From positions 1 through 58,179 of the forward strand of contig CAOKEO010000006.1 of assembly GCA_948467495.1 (NCBI GenBank): a DNA stretch of 58,179 bases. Direction: 5' to 3'. Of the stretch, positions 48,374 through 56,773 are shown one piece after another. The notes beneath the pieces were generated by a model that saw only the letters and a program-made list of their open reading frames with translations, searched no databases and was not told the origin of the DNA. Every line of letters starts with the position of its first letter. Position 1 is the stretch's first letter. The position numbers and the translations under genes were made by a program. The stretch is from an uncultured Clostridium sp. (lineage in GTDB: Bacteria; Bacillota; Clostridia; TANB77; CAG-508).

Positions 48374-48836
48374 TCATAACACTGCTCCTAAAACTAATAT
48401 GCCTAAATTATCTTGATAAATTTCATTAAATTGAGAAATTGGTAAAGGATTTTCTCCAATTCCTGCTTCAATGGTATAGCCAGGTCTATTATAGTTCTGA
48501 ATAAACCAATCTTTGTAACCAGCGAAACTAGAATTGTAAGGAGTTTCAGATAAAGTGTAACCACTTGAATCGGCAAATTGTTCTCCAATGGCAAGACTAT
48601 TTGGTGGATTAAAATCTTGAAATTGCCAGTAGATTTCTTGCCCTTGTGTATGATAAGCGATTACTAGTCTAAAATCGTGTGATAGGGTAAAGTTATAGAT
48701 GGCTAATGATTCTGGCTCTGTTAAAGGTCCATAGCCTACAAAGTCTCGAGGGCTGGGACGAGTGAAACCTTGTGCATATTTTATTTCTTTGGCATTTTCC
48801 CATCCGTGCAGGAAATTGTAAGTTTAAATCCACACC
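48374..48836 (-). CDS. M14 zinc carboxypeptidase, C-terminal part (separated by the inserted element)
   Basis: Reading from the att core at 48836 down to the TGA at 48374 gives NLQFPA, CGGA, then WENAKEIKYAQGFTRPSPRD and on to LVLGAVL. It holds the third zinc His (VIAYHTQGQEIYW) and the catalytic Glu (YTIEAGIGENP). The frame works only if CGGA (48806-48803) is read as one Gly, restoring the family's FPAGWE. After that there are 142 clean codons. With the N-terminal part (53345-53814) the joined protein is 305 residues. It resembles gamma-D-glutamyl-diaminoacid peptidases of spore-formers. Confidence 0.75.
48823..48836. repeat. att core, left copy
   Basis: TTTAAATCCACACC, repeated exactly at 53345-53358. 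It lies at the codons for Gly-Val-Asp-Leu of the M14 gene. Confidence 0.8.
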
Positions 48837-48973
48837 TGTGGTATTAAAAATATACCAACCACAAAATAAAATAAGTAAAACGCAGTAATCATCTATATTA
48901 CAGGATATTTTAAAAAGAAAGAAATATTCTGTTTTTTTTAATTGAATTTTTACTGCTAGAATTGGAGTGGTAT

Positions 48974-49306
48974 ATGAAAGAAAATCAAGATAATATTGGC
49001 TATTATTCTATAATTCCAGCAACAATTTTATACAATAAAGAGTTAAAAGCAAATGAAAAATTATTATATGCAATTATAACATCTCTAGCTTGTAAAGAAG
49101 GATATTGTTTTGCAACGAATAAATATTTAGCAGAAAAATTAGGTGTAAACCCTAAAACAATTTCAAATTAGATTTCAGATTTAAGCAAAAGAAATTTTAT
49201 AATTGTTGAAGTAATTAGAAACAAAAACAAGCAAATCATTCAAAGAAGATTTCAGAGAGAATATTCAGAAGAATTTTTAAAGAGTTTATATGCAAATCTT
49301 AAATAA
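48974..49306 (+). pseudogene. Helix-turn-helix replication/regulatory protein with in-frame TAG
   Basis: The N-terminal 60 residues (YYSIIPATILYNKELKANEK and LAEKLGVNPKTISN) form the winged-helix start of phage/plasmid replisome-organiser proteins. An in-frame TAG follows where such proteins usually have an aromatic or polar residue (TISN-stop-ISDLSKRNFI); TGG to TAG is the likely change. Another 44 residues follow in the same frame. ATG at 48974 follows GGAGTGG. Probably inactive, which fits a degenerating element. Confidence 0.6.
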
Positions 49307-49372
49307 AATTTTGAAATCCTTGTTAGCTTTTTGATAATATGATAAGATAGCTATGAAAGGTAGGAAATAAAA

Positions 49373-50098
49373 ATGACAAAAGATATTAGTAAAAAGAAAA
49401 TGAATTTAAAACAAATTTTAATAATGGCAATTACTATAATTTTATTTATAGGACTAATTTATATTTCCAATAATGTAGATATATTAAATGAAATTATAGT
49501 TGCAAATTATAGTAGTATAAATGAAATACCAATATACTCTGGTCAAATATATGTAAAAATAAATAATGGTAAGCCATATTTTACTGAAGAAGATTATACT
49601 ACAGAAAGTTTTGAAGAATATAGTAAATTAGATGACAAAGGAAGATGCGGAGTTGCTTATGCTAATATTTGCAAAGAAATAATGCCTCCTGATGGAGATC
49701 AAAGAGGAGATATCAGTAGCATAAAACCAACTGGTTGGGTACAAAGGAAATATAATGGAGAATATTTATATAATAGATGCCATTTAATAGGTCATCAACT
49801 ATCGGATGAAGATGCAAATGAACTGAATTTAATTACAGGAACGAGATACTTTAATGTTAAGGGTATGCTACCATTTGAAAACAAAGTGGCAGATTACATA
49901 GAAAAACATAAAAATAATCATGTTTTGTATAGAGTAACACCAATTTTTAAGGGAAATAATAAATTAGCAAGTGGTGTAGAAATAGAAGCATATTCTGTAG
50001 AAGATAGAGGAAAAGGAATATGTTTTAATGTATATGTATATAATGTACAACCTGGAATTACAATTAATTACGAAACAGGAGAAAGTGAAGAAAATTAA
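49373..50098 (+). CDS. Membrane-anchored DNA/RNA non-specific endonuclease (DNA-entry nuclease type)
   Basis: 241 residues. Basic N-terminus and one membrane helix (about 13-33), then the beta-beta-alpha-metal nuclease domain: GRCGVAYANI, the active-site region YLYNRCHLIGHQL (DRGH in classical members, here NRCH as in clostridial DNA-entry nucleases), NLITGTRYFNVKGMLPFE with the metal-binding Asn, and a C-terminal VYNVQPGITINY. It would act outside the membrane, degrading DNA or aiding its uptake. Carried on the element. Confidence 0.85.
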   Translation: MTKDISKKKMNLKQILIMAITIILFIGLIYISNNVDILNEIIVANYSSINEIPIYSGQIYVKINNGKPYFTEEDYTTESFEEYSKLDDKGRCGVAYANICKEIMPPDGDQRGDISSIKPTGWVQRKYNGEYLYNRCHLIGHQLSDEDANELNLITGTRYFNVKGMLPFENKVADYIEKHKNNHVLYRVTPIFKGNNKLASGVEIEAYSVEDRGKGICFNVYVYNVQPGITINYETGESEEN

Positions 50099-50219
50099 CC
50101 ATTAATATTGAAAACTAGATTTAAATGATATATAATAAATCTAGTTTTAATCTTTTTGCTAAACTTCTTTGGCAATAAATCCCCAAAAAATAGATAACAA
50201 ACTAGGAGTGTGAAGATTA

Positions 50220-50825
50220 TTGAATTTAGATTTATTTAATAATTTAGTTAATAATGTGAAAGAAAATAATATTGTACAAAGTTTTATAAAGGAATTATCT
50301 AATTATTTAGAAAAGCAAAACAACAAATTACTTAACGAGGAGTATAATAGAAAGGATAATAGAAAGGATAATGGGACTTTAAAACAAGAAAACTGTTTAT
50401 ACCAAGTAGTAGAGATAGATGTAGATGGAGTCTATTTGCAAAATGTAGAAAACAATAATGTATCAAAGGAAATGGACATTTCAAAGGAGATTTTAAATAA
50501 ATTAGGTAATGATAGTGTACTGAGATTTAAAGACGGAAGTTATATTTACGAAGAAGAATTAACTAAGCAATTTTATGATAGTCTAATAGATGTTAAAAAA
50601 TATAAGAACATTCAAGATAACTTTGTAAAGGAAAGTAATATACTAGAAATTGATTCAGATACTAGATATAAAATTGAATTAAGTAAGGATAATTATTGTT
50701 TATTAAGTTATGATAATAATGGTAAAAGTACAATCGAAGTTCCTAAAGAACTAATACCATTTTGGGCTAAAAATGGAGATGAGTTATATTATAAAAATGG
50801 AAAATTTAATAGGTATTTTAGATAG
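50220..50825 (+). CDS. Hypothetical protein of the element
   Basis: 201 residues from TTG, after GGAGTG. No family recognised. The N-terminal 45 residues are helical (LFNNLVNNVKENNIVQSFIK), then a short NRKDNRKDN repeat, then two related beta-rich segments (YQVVEIDVDGVYLQNVENN with DGSYIYEEEL; YKIELSKDNYCLLSYDNNGK with GDELYYKNGKF). No signal peptide. A terminator follows. Confidence 0.6.
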   Translation: MNLDLFNNLVNNVKENNIVQSFIKELSNYLEKQNNKLLNEEYNRKDNRKDNGTLKQENCLYQVVEIDVDGVYLQNVENNNVSKEMDISKEILNKLGNDSVLRFKDGSYIYEEELTKQFYDSLIDVKKYKNIQDNFVKESNILEIDSDTRYKIELSKDNYCLLSYDNNGKSTIEVPKELIPFWAKNGDELYYKNGKFNRYFR

Positions 50826-50827
50826 AA

Positions 50828-50857
50828 AATGGTATGAGAAATTCATACTATTTTTTG
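50828..50857 (+). terminator. Terminator after the hypothetical gene
   Basis: AATGGTATGA with TCATACTATT (one G-U pair) and a T6 run. The following 330 bases up to the next small gene hold no gene I can support. Confidence 0.75.
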
Positions 50858-51188
50858 ATTTTTACAAGAAAGATTATCTCCCAGCTGTAAATGTAATATG
50901 ACTTTGGTATTACATATGCATTGTTATATTCAAAAGTTGTTGTATAAAAAGTCAACCAAAAGTATGGCAAAACCTGTGCCACAAGATATTCTAGCAATAA
51001 AAAATGTTAATAAATTTTGTATAAATAGAAACATCTAATAGTGTGAAAACATTATTGGGTGTTCTTTTTTATGCTTTTTTAGATATGAATATTCAACAAT
51101 ATACTTACTACAAGTGTCATACCAAGTCATTTGCTCTAATATTCTGTATTAGAGCATTTTAATCAAAAGCATAGGAGTTGATGCCAAT

Positions 51189-51335
51189 GTGAAGAAAGAT
51201 AAACAAACTATAAAAGTAGATAAATTAGAATTTAATACATATTGTATTTTTACAGAAGAAAAACAAGATGTGAAAGAAACAGTAGGGCTAATTTTTAAAG
51301 ATTATATTGAAAAATTAAAAACGGATAAAAGGTAA
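51189..51335 (+). CDS. Small protein upstream of the recombinase
   Basis: 48 residues from GTG at 51189, after AGGAG. Highly charged (KKDKQTIKVDKLEFNTYCIF, then EEKQDVKETVGLIFKDYIEK). Similar short proteins often precede large serine recombinases in clostridial elements, possibly as directionality factors, but I cannot confirm this. Confidence 0.55.
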   Translation: MKKDKQTIKVDKLEFNTYCIFTEEKQDVKETVGLIFKDYIEKLKTDKR

Positions 51336-51422
51336 CCTTTACGAAAATGAAATAATATTTGCAAATTAATATAGAGCACGTTAAAATATTATTTGTAGAT
51401 GATTACTGATAGTTTGAAAGAT

Positions 51423-51520
51423 AATTGTATTTGGCGTTGTTGAACTTCATATTAAATCTAATCAACGTGCAATAGCACGCCTCATAGATTTAAACTCGTT
51501 CGCCTAGCCAAATAACAATT
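51423..51520. repeat. 98-base extended imperfect hairpin before the recombinase
   Basis: Nested arms: AATTGT/ACAATT, TTTGGC/GCCAAA, GAAC/GTTC, AATCTA/TAGATT, and CGTGC/GCACG with an AATA loop. The whole stretch can form one long cruciform or RNA hairpin ending 25 bases before the recombinase start. No T-run. A role in control of the recombinase or in recombination is possible. Confidence 0.6.
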
Positions 51521-51545
51521 CTTTTCCAAACTGGAAAGGAGTGAA

Positions 51546-53209
51546 ATGCTGGATTTAAGAAGCCAAAACTTCAAAGTACGGTATATATATAAGAATATCT
51601 CGTGAAGACGGCGACAAACAAGAAAGCGAAAGTATCGGTAATCAGAGAAATATTTTGCAAAGATATGTGAGTGAGAATAATCTAATACTTATTAAAGAAT
51701 ACGTTGATGATGGTATTTCTGGAACTACATTTGATAGACCTGGATTCAATAAAATGCTACAAGATATTGAGAACAGAACTATTAATATGGTTATAACAAA
51801 AGATTTATCAAGACTTGGAAGGGACTATATTAAAACAGGGCATTACATAGAAAATTACTTTCCACAAAACAATATAAGGTATGTTGCGATAACAGATGGA
51901 ATAGATACCTATATTGATAGCACAAATAACGATATAACGCCTTTTAAAGCAATTATGAATGACTATTATGCTAAAGATATATCAAAGAAAATTAGAAGTG
52001 TGTATAAGGAAAAACAAAAGAATGGAGAGTATATATGTAGCATTCCAGCATATCGGATATAAAAGGCATCCTAGTATAAAAAATAAGCTAATTGTAGATG
52101 AGCAGGTAAAACACATCGTAGGGAAAATATTTGATATGTATGCAAATGGACATGGTAGTTGCGAAATAATAAATTACTTAAATTCCAACAAATATTTGTC
52201 ACCTAATGGTTATAGAAAAACTGGTATTATACAAGATGAGAATAAAACAAACTATGACTGGAATGAGGTTACCTTGTGCAATATGTTAAAAAACGAAGTG
52301 TATATTGGAAACACAGTCCAAAATAAGAAATCCGTTGTTTCATACAAAGTACATAAAATAAGAACTGTAGAAAAGGAAAATCAAATACGAGTAAACAATA
52401 CACATGAAGCTATTATTGATAAAGACACATTTGAGAAAGTGGGGTGTATTCTTGAAAAAAGAGGAACAAACACAAAACTAAAATATAATTATTTATTAAG
52501 AGGGCTACTTTACTGTTATCATTGCAAAAGAAAACTGCAAATTTCACTTAAAAAGAATTCAAAGAGAAATGCAAAATCACATCCATATATAACTTGTAGT
52601 GAGCATAAAAAAAGAGGTTGTTATCCATTAAGTATCAATTATGAAAAGTTTGAAAATCATATTATTTATGTGGTAAAAAAAATCTGTCAGATATATGCAG
52701 ACAAAGAAATTTTTTATAGTGTTTATGAAAAACATCAAAACAAAACATTTGATATTCGAGATGGATATAAGAAGAAACTAGAACAAATTGATAAGGCAAT
52801 ATCAGATATAAATAACAACTTAGATAAGATGTATATGGATAAATTACAAGGCATCATTCTTGAAGAAGATTACATTAGGGTATCGCAAAAACTTATATTT
52901 GATAGGACAAATTTAACAAAACAAAAAGAAGAATTAGAGCAAAAGTTAATTGGAACAGAAGAAAAAATAAGCAGTAAAAACAAAACAAAAGAAGAAAAAG
53001 AATTAGATGAATTAATAGAAAACTTTTTAAAATTAGAGCAAATAGATAAAATATATTTATACAGAATAATCAATAAAATTGAAATTGACAAAGACAAAAA
53101 TGTATATATCTATTTTAACTTTTCAAAACTAAATTCTATTAATGAAAATCTAGAGGAATTTATTAAAATTGAAGAATTACTTAATGAACAAATACGAAGA
53201 ACAGGTTAA
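51546..53209 (+). CDS. Large serine recombinase, containing two CGGN four-base codons
   Basis: 553 residues if CGGT at 51579 and CGGA at 52054 are each read as Gly. The start is ATG at 51546 after AAAGGAG. Between start and the first CGG lie 11 codons; then GIYIRISREDGDKQESES carries the catalytic Ser. The resolvase domain follows (VDDGISGTTFDRPGFNKML, KDLSRLGRDYI). The second site yields the conserved PAYGYKRHP where triplet reading stops after PAYRI. Next come the recombinase domain, a Cys4 zinc ribbon (CYHCKR ... CSEHKKRGC) and a C-terminal coiled coil. Without the shifts the frame closes at once after the first site (stop near 51601) and again at 52062. It would integrate and excise the surrounding element. 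Confidence 0.82.
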
Positions 53210-53226
53210 AAATTGTAGAGAAAAAT

Positions 53227-53327
53227 GTAGGGGCGACTAGTAGTCGCCCGAGAACTCCAGAGGACTACTGAAAATACTAATTTAAAGCAGTTTCTCTGCA
53301 AAATGGGCGATTAATAATCGCCCCTAC
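53227..53327. repeat. Palindromic GTAGGGGCGA repeat element
   Basis: Outer inverted repeats GTAGGGGCGA and TCGCCCCTAC enclose 101 bases. Each end is itself a palindrome (GGGCGACTAGTAGTCGCCC at the left, GGGCGATTAATAATCGCCC at the right). GC-rich against its surroundings. It sits between the recombinase stop and the right att core, and may act as terminator. Confidence 0.75.
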
Positions 53328-53344
53328 AAACTGGTTGGTAGTTT

Positions 53345-53358
53345 TTTAAATCCACACC
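53345..53358. repeat. att core, right copy
   Basis: TTTAAATCCACACC, identical to 48823-48836. Confidence 0.8.
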
Positions 53359-53814
53359 ATTCAAATTTGCTTTCCATCCATTAGGAAAAGGAATGCTAGA
53401 AAATTGGTTAGCAATATGTAATGCTTTTTGATAACTAGAAGAGCTAACAGCTAGATTTCCAGTTACTAAGTCAACGCCATCTGGATTTACCATAGGCATA
53501 ATATAAATAGAAGTAGAATTAAAAAGATTTTGCACAGAATAGCCATAAAGATTACTACGTCTAACATAGGAAATACAGTAATCCTCTATAAATTTCATTA
53601 GGACAGGAGTAGTTATCCATTCATTCGCATGTATGGAGCCAGAATAAAATACTTTTCTTGGACCACGTCCTAATTTAATGACATATATAGGTTTTCCTAA
53701 AACACTATTACCACTAGTTTGTACATTCACAAAAGGATAAGTTCTTATTAATAGGCTTAGATTTTGCCTTAAAATATTAGAATGATAAGGAACATTTGTA
53801 GAAATAATACTCAT
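53345..53814 (-). CDS. M14 zinc carboxypeptidase, N-terminal part
   Basis: 156 codons from the ATG at 53814 to the att core. It holds the first zinc motif (GSIHANEWITTPVLMKF: His and Glu) and the MVNPDGVDLVTG region. At the core the frame NGVDL continues into the element as KNYQPVCRGDY and stops at 53311. Rejoined to 48822 it would read NGVDLNLQFPAGWENA, as in intact M14 peptidases. No signal peptide, so it may act in the cytoplasm or mother cell on peptidoglycan peptides. Confidence 0.8.
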
Positions 53815-53856
53815 AATTAATCACCTAAAATAGTATATGATTTTTGGAAGAAAATA

Positions 53857-53885
53857 TTGATAAATGATAAGAAATATAGTATAAT
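53857..53885 (+). promoter_or_regulatory. Sigma-A promoter of ssrA
   Basis: TTGATA, 17 bases, TATAAT, 12 bases before the mature 5' end. Confidence 0.85.
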
Positions 53886-53897
53886 TAATAAGTACAT

Positions 53898-54253
53898 GGG
53901 GATGTAATGGTCTCGACATATTACTAGAAGGATAGATAGCAAGTAGTGGATTCTCGTTGGCCACTTTAAAAAACGGGAAAGTTAAATATAAACGCTGATA
54001 ATAATGAATTAGCATTAGCTGCCTAATTGCAGCTACATTTTACTCTAATCGCCCACAGATTTCAGTAAAGTGTTATAACTAGTGGGAAACAAAGCTACTT
54101 TTGCTTTAAAAGTAGGGGGTATTTCAAAAAGCTATATTTTGTTTTAACTTGTTTGTCAGTGAAAACAAAATGAAGATAATTGACAAACTAAACTTGTAGA
54201 ATTCTATTTGGAAAGTATTATGGACAGGAGTTCGACTCTCCTCATCTCCACCA
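53898..54253 (+). ncRNA. ssrA: tmRNA
   Basis: 356 bases. 5' GGGGATG pairs with CATCTCC before the 3' ACCA. The 5' GTAATGGTCTCGAC and the 3' T-arm AGGAGTTCGACTCTCCT are canonical. The tag frame reads NADNNELALAA and stop, ending in the usual ALAA degradation signal. Pseudoknot segments lie between the tag and the 3' tRNA-like end. It rescues stalled ribosomes, which matters here because hungry or four-base CGG codons could cause stalling. Confidence 0.95.
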
Positions 54254-54559
54254 TTTAAAAGAAAAATGGCTTGAAATAGAGACTTGCATAGCTTGAAAAT
54301 GGAGCGTACACGCTTAATCAAAAAAATTAAAAGGCTTGTATTTGAATGAAAAAAGAAACAATTAAGATTATAAAAATTTTGATTGTTTTTTTATGCGATT
54401 TTATAGTCGATAGTTATATACATACTTTTGACACATTTGGATAAGCTCTAGTTACTTAGGAGGTTATACCAACACAGTATCAACACAGACATAAAATATA
54501 GTAGGAATAACGAAGAAATTAAGTAGAGCTAGTGTCTTAATACTCTAATTCTAATTTAG

Positions 54560-54679
54560 CTGGAATTAAGTATAATTACAAGGCAAATACGACTGTTACA
54601 TCTTGCAGAATGTGAGTGCTAATGTGGATAAGATTAGAGTGAATGCGACTGGTAGGAGTTGCTTATGTGAATAGTCAAA
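54560..54679 (+). pseudogene. Remnant of a bacterial SH3 domain
   Basis: Fragments read KYNYKANTTVT, then in another frame LQNVSANVDKIRVNATG, then VAYVN: the pattern of SH3_3 domains at the ends of wall hydrolases. At least two one-base deletions and no start are visible, so it is dead. Between the tmRNA end and here (54254-54559) I see nothing else. Confidence 0.35.
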
Positions 54680-54681
54680 AA

Positions 54682-54717
54682 TAAGGCTGAATTAGTTTTT
54701 ATCCTAATTCAGCCTTA
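54682..54717. terminator. Hairpin terminator of the XRE regulator gene
   Basis: TAAGGCTGAATTAG pairs perfectly with CTAATTCAGCCTTA; T-runs follow on both strands. It overlaps the stop codon of the minus-strand regulator. Confidence 0.82.
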
Positions 54718-54951
54718 AAAATCCATATCTTTAGACATTTCTTTAATATCTATTAAATTATTATTTTTGTCAATTATTTTAAAATCGAAATTGCATATTT
54801 TTGCAATTCTTAAAATTGTATCAAAATCAGCTTGACTATTTTCTCTTTCATAACTAGAGATAGTATTATAAGCTAAGTTTAATTTTTCAGCTAGTTCCTT
54901 TTGTGTAAGATTAGCAGACAATCTCATATTTTTTATTATATTACCAATCAT
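54715..54951 (-). CDS. XRE-family transcriptional regulator
   Basis: 78 residues from ATG at 54951 after GAGGTG; a GTG nine bases upstream lies inside that site. Residues 1-58 form a Cro/CI helix-turn-helix (MRLSANLTQKELAEKLNLAY then NTISSYERE), with a short C-terminal tail. A perfect operator-like palindrome lies 51 bases upstream, in the gap to a divergent gene, pointing to autoregulation and repression of that gene. Confidence 0.88.
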   Translation of the reverse strand: MIGNIIKNMRLSANLTQKELAEKLNLAYNTISSYERENSQADFDTILRIAKICNFDFKIIDKNNNLIDIKEMSKDMDF

Positions 54952-55001
54952 ACAAAACACCTCAAAAATATTATTACAAATTTATGAACAATTATGATTA
55001 A

Positions 55002-55020
55002 ATTGCAAGAAACTTGCAAT
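55002..55020. promoter_or_regulatory. Candidate operator palindrome of the XRE regulator
   Basis: ATTGCAAG-AAA-CTTGCAAT, a perfect 8-base inverted repeat. It overlaps the -35 box of the plus-strand promoter and lies in the upstream region of the regulator gene. Confidence 0.7.
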
Positions 55021-55042
55021 ATGAAAACAAAAATGCTATAAT
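55014..55042 (+). promoter_or_regulatory. Sigma-A promoter of the 54-residue gene
   Basis: TTGCAA, 17 bases, TATAAT; the -35 box is covered by the palindrome. Confidence 0.78.
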
Positions 55043-55076
55043 TTGTAAGAATATGTAAAAAGGATGTAGAAATAAA

Positions 55077-55241
55077 ATGTTTCAAATAGATAGGAATAGA
55101 ATAAAAGTATGTATGGATTATGATGATTATTTTAGTGCGTTAGAATATGCGATTTTAGTAAAAGAGTTATATAAAGATAGGGAAAAAAGTTATTTTGAAG
55201 AAATAATAAAAGAAATAAAATCAGGTGCTTACAAAAAATAA
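55077..55241 (+). CDS. 54-residue protein divergent from the XRE regulator
   Basis: Reads MFQIDRNRIKVCMDYDDYFS, then ALEYAILVKELYKDREKSYF and a Lys/Glu-rich end. AAGGATG lies upstream. No family recognised; small, acidic and helical. Position and operator suggest a regulator/target pair, possibly a toxin-antitoxin-like or phage-derived module. Confidence 0.6.
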   Translation: MFQIDRNRIKVCMDYDDYFSALEYAILVKELYKDREKSYFEEIIKEIKSGAYKK

Positions 55242-55242
55242 G

Positions 55243-55269
55243 GCTAAACTAAAAGTGTTCTAGTTTAGC
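55243..55269. terminator. Hairpin between convergent small genes
   Basis: GCTAAACTA pairs with TAGTTTAGC around a 9-base loop. Little T-run, so weak. Confidence 0.45.
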
Positions 55270-55456
55270 TTGCATTGATAATTTCTTGTTTTTCTTTTAA
55301 ACATATGATTGATTCTGTGCCATCATGATGTTGGAACTTTCCTATAGCATATTTGGTATAAAAATTATTAAAGTTTAAGTTTGTAGGAAATGTTATCGTC
55401 ATTCTTCTAGATTTTTTATTTTTTAAGTCAAGAAGTATCATTTTTTTCATTATCAT
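55265..55456 (-). CDS. Small hypothetical protein
   Basis: 63 residues after GAGGTG. Basic N-terminus (LLDLKNKKSRRMTITFPTNL), then FYTKYAIGKFQHHDGTESII. No family recognised. Good ribosome site and flanking hairpin support it as real. Confidence 0.5.
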   Translation of the reverse strand: MIMKKMILLDLKNKKSRRMTITFPTNLNFNNFYTKYAIGKFQHHDGTESIICLKEKQEIINAS

Positions 55457-55594
55457 TTAAAACACCTCTTATATATTAATATATATCATATATAATAACA
55501 TAAAAATATTGAAAAATCAAGGAAACATGAATTGCTCAATAAAAAAGGTTTAAAATGCATCTTAAAAGAAGTATAAAATAGATACTGTTAAATT

Positions 55595-55623
55595 TTGACA
55601 GATATTACAAAGAATGGTATATT
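55595..55623 (+). promoter_or_regulatory. Sigma-A promoter
   Basis: TTGACA, 17 bases, TATATT, 20 bases before an ATG at 55643. Confidence 0.78.
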
Positions 55624-55642
55624 ATAGTTGAAAGGAAGCATT

Positions 55643-55744
55643 ATGAAAATAGATTGGGGAAAAGAAATAAAATTTCTAACCGAATAACTTTGGATAAAAA
55701 CTTCTAGAAATAATATAATATCTGATGAAATATTATTCAAATAA
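55643..55744 (+). pseudogene. Tiny gene with early stop behind a strong promoter
   Basis: AAAGGAAG and ATG at 55643 open MKIDWGKEIKFLTE and then TAA; the same frame continues LWIKTSRNNIISDEILFK to a second TAA at 55744. Either a 14-residue peptide or a small gene with one nonsense change. Confidence 0.3.
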
Positions 55745-55870
55745 ATAAAAAAGTAGATAACATATCATAAACAAAAACAGAACTAGCAGTAGTTCTTTTT
55801 TCTTTTCGACAAATTCCAACACACTTATTTTACATAAAGTGTTATACTATACACAAGGGGGTTGATATAA

Positions 55871-56047
55871 GTGAAAGAAGCATACTTAAAATCTCTACAG
55901 ATAATAAAAGAACTAAACATCAAAACAGAGGAAGAATACAAAAGATTATTACACAATTACTTAATGCTAAACGCAGAAAGCTTAAAGTATATAACACGAA
56001 AGAAAAGATTTAAAGATATAGTAAAATTAGCCGAAGAAGTCGAATGA
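55871..56047 (+). CDS. Small hypothetical protein (58 residues)
   Basis: GTG start after AAGGGGG. It reads KEAYLKSLQIIKELNIKTEE and ends SLKYITRKKRFKDIVKLAEEV. The SLKYI motif is common in short clostridial orphan proteins, alone or after Spo0E-like domains. Function unknown. An inverted pair ACACTT/AAGTGT (55821-55842) lies at the presumed promoter. Confidence 0.6.
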   Translation: MKEAYLKSLQIIKELNIKTEEEYKRLLHNYLMLNAESLKYITRKKRFKDIVKLAEEVE

Positions 56048-56103
56048 GACTTCTTCTTTTGTATATTTTCTAACTAATAGTTCATACTAAAATTGGTGAT
56101 AAT

Positions 56104-56319
56104 ATGATAAACTATTATAAAAAAAGTTTAAAGGCATTTAAAAAATATGTAAAGAAAAATCCCAACAGTACAAAAGAAGGATGGGATAAATACGCACAAG
56201 AAAACTGCTTGTTTAGTGCTAATACGTTAATGTTTCATATGTTTGATGATAAGTTAATAAAATTTTTAAACGAGAAGGATATTGACAAATTCGGATATTT
56301 AAAAGATAAATTTTGTTAA
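56104..56319 (+). CDS. Small hypothetical protein (71 residues)
   Basis: Reads KKNPNSTKEGWDKYAQENCL and SANTLMFHMFDD. The pattern 'T-x-x-E-W/G-W-D-x-Y-A-x-E-N' with a Leu-Ser/Phe-Ser end recurs in short clostridial proteins and resembles the C-terminus of the next gene. Weak ribosome site (TTGGTGATA). Function unknown. Confidence 0.55.
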   Translation: MINYYKKSLKAFKKYVKKNPNSTKEGWDKYAQENCLFSANTLMFHMFDDKLIKFLNEKDIDKFGYLKDKFC

Positions 56320-56354
56320 TTTTAGTTAGGAATAAAAAGTGGGAGAAGTAGCAA

Positions 56355-56624
56355 ATGATAAACAATTTTGAAAGATTAAGAAAAAGATTAGATTACAGCA
56401 TAGAGAAAAACGGAATAAACTCTGAGAAAACAAAAAGATTAAGTGAAAGATTTGATAAAATGGTTAATAATTATTACAAAAATGAGAAGCAATATAAAGA
56501 AGATAGTATTATACATATTAAATATTTAGAATCAATACAAAGATTGAAGAGGATAACAAAAGACTTTGTTAAATTTCCTACGATTAATGAATGGAGCATT
56601 ATGCCAAAGAAAAGGACCTGTTAA
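56355..56624 (+). CDS. Spo0E-like phosphatase domain protein, altered C-terminus
   Basis: Residues 1-47 follow the Spo0E pattern: NFERLRKRLDYSIEKNG, then LSERFDKMVNNYYK, which corresponds to SQELDxxI-x-YY with Ser, acidic and Asp residues kept. Spo0E proteins dephosphorylate the sporulation regulator Spo0A. A second part (RITKDFVKFPTINEW) matches the small orphan proteins next to it, then ends in IMPKKRTC, which looks frame-shifted. Start after GGGAGAAG. It fits a spore-forming host. Confidence 0.6.
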   Translation: MINNFERLRKRLDYSIEKNGINSEKTKRLSERFDKMVNNYYKNEKQYKEDSIIHIKYLESIQRLKRITKDFVKFPTINEWSIMPKKRTC

Positions 56625-56773
56625 ATTCAGAGAGTTTGAAATACATCAGTGGCAACAATTGGCACGATTTGAGAAATAGAATTTTATCAGAGTTGAAAAA
56701 TATGTAAAAAAATTTGAAAAAAATTTTCGCAGTGTTTTCAGTACATTGCGGATTTTTTTGTCGAAAATGGGGT

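Larger units (their letters stand above)
48837..53344. mobile_element. 4.5-kb serine-recombinase element inside the M14 peptidase gene
   Basis: The two halves of one M14 gene lie at its borders on the minus strand, and 14-base direct repeats mark both junctions. Content: a broken helix-turn-helix gene, a DNA/RNA endonuclease, a hypothetical gene, a 48-residue protein, a long hairpin, and a large serine recombinase. No structural or conjugation genes are seen, so it is a small integrative element or a reduced remnant. Precise excision would rejoin the peptidase codons, like skin elements that interrupt sporulation genes. Confidence 0.78.

Noticed and set aside
15540..52060. Ordinary +1 slippage on the codon before each CGG
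   Set aside because: The six preceding codons differ; after a +1 shift only TTT could re-pair (to TTC). The only shared element is CGG plus the next base.
54124..54321. Minus-strand reading frame over the tmRNA
   Set aside because: It lies wholly across the tmRNA and has no ribosome site; a shadow of the RNA gene.
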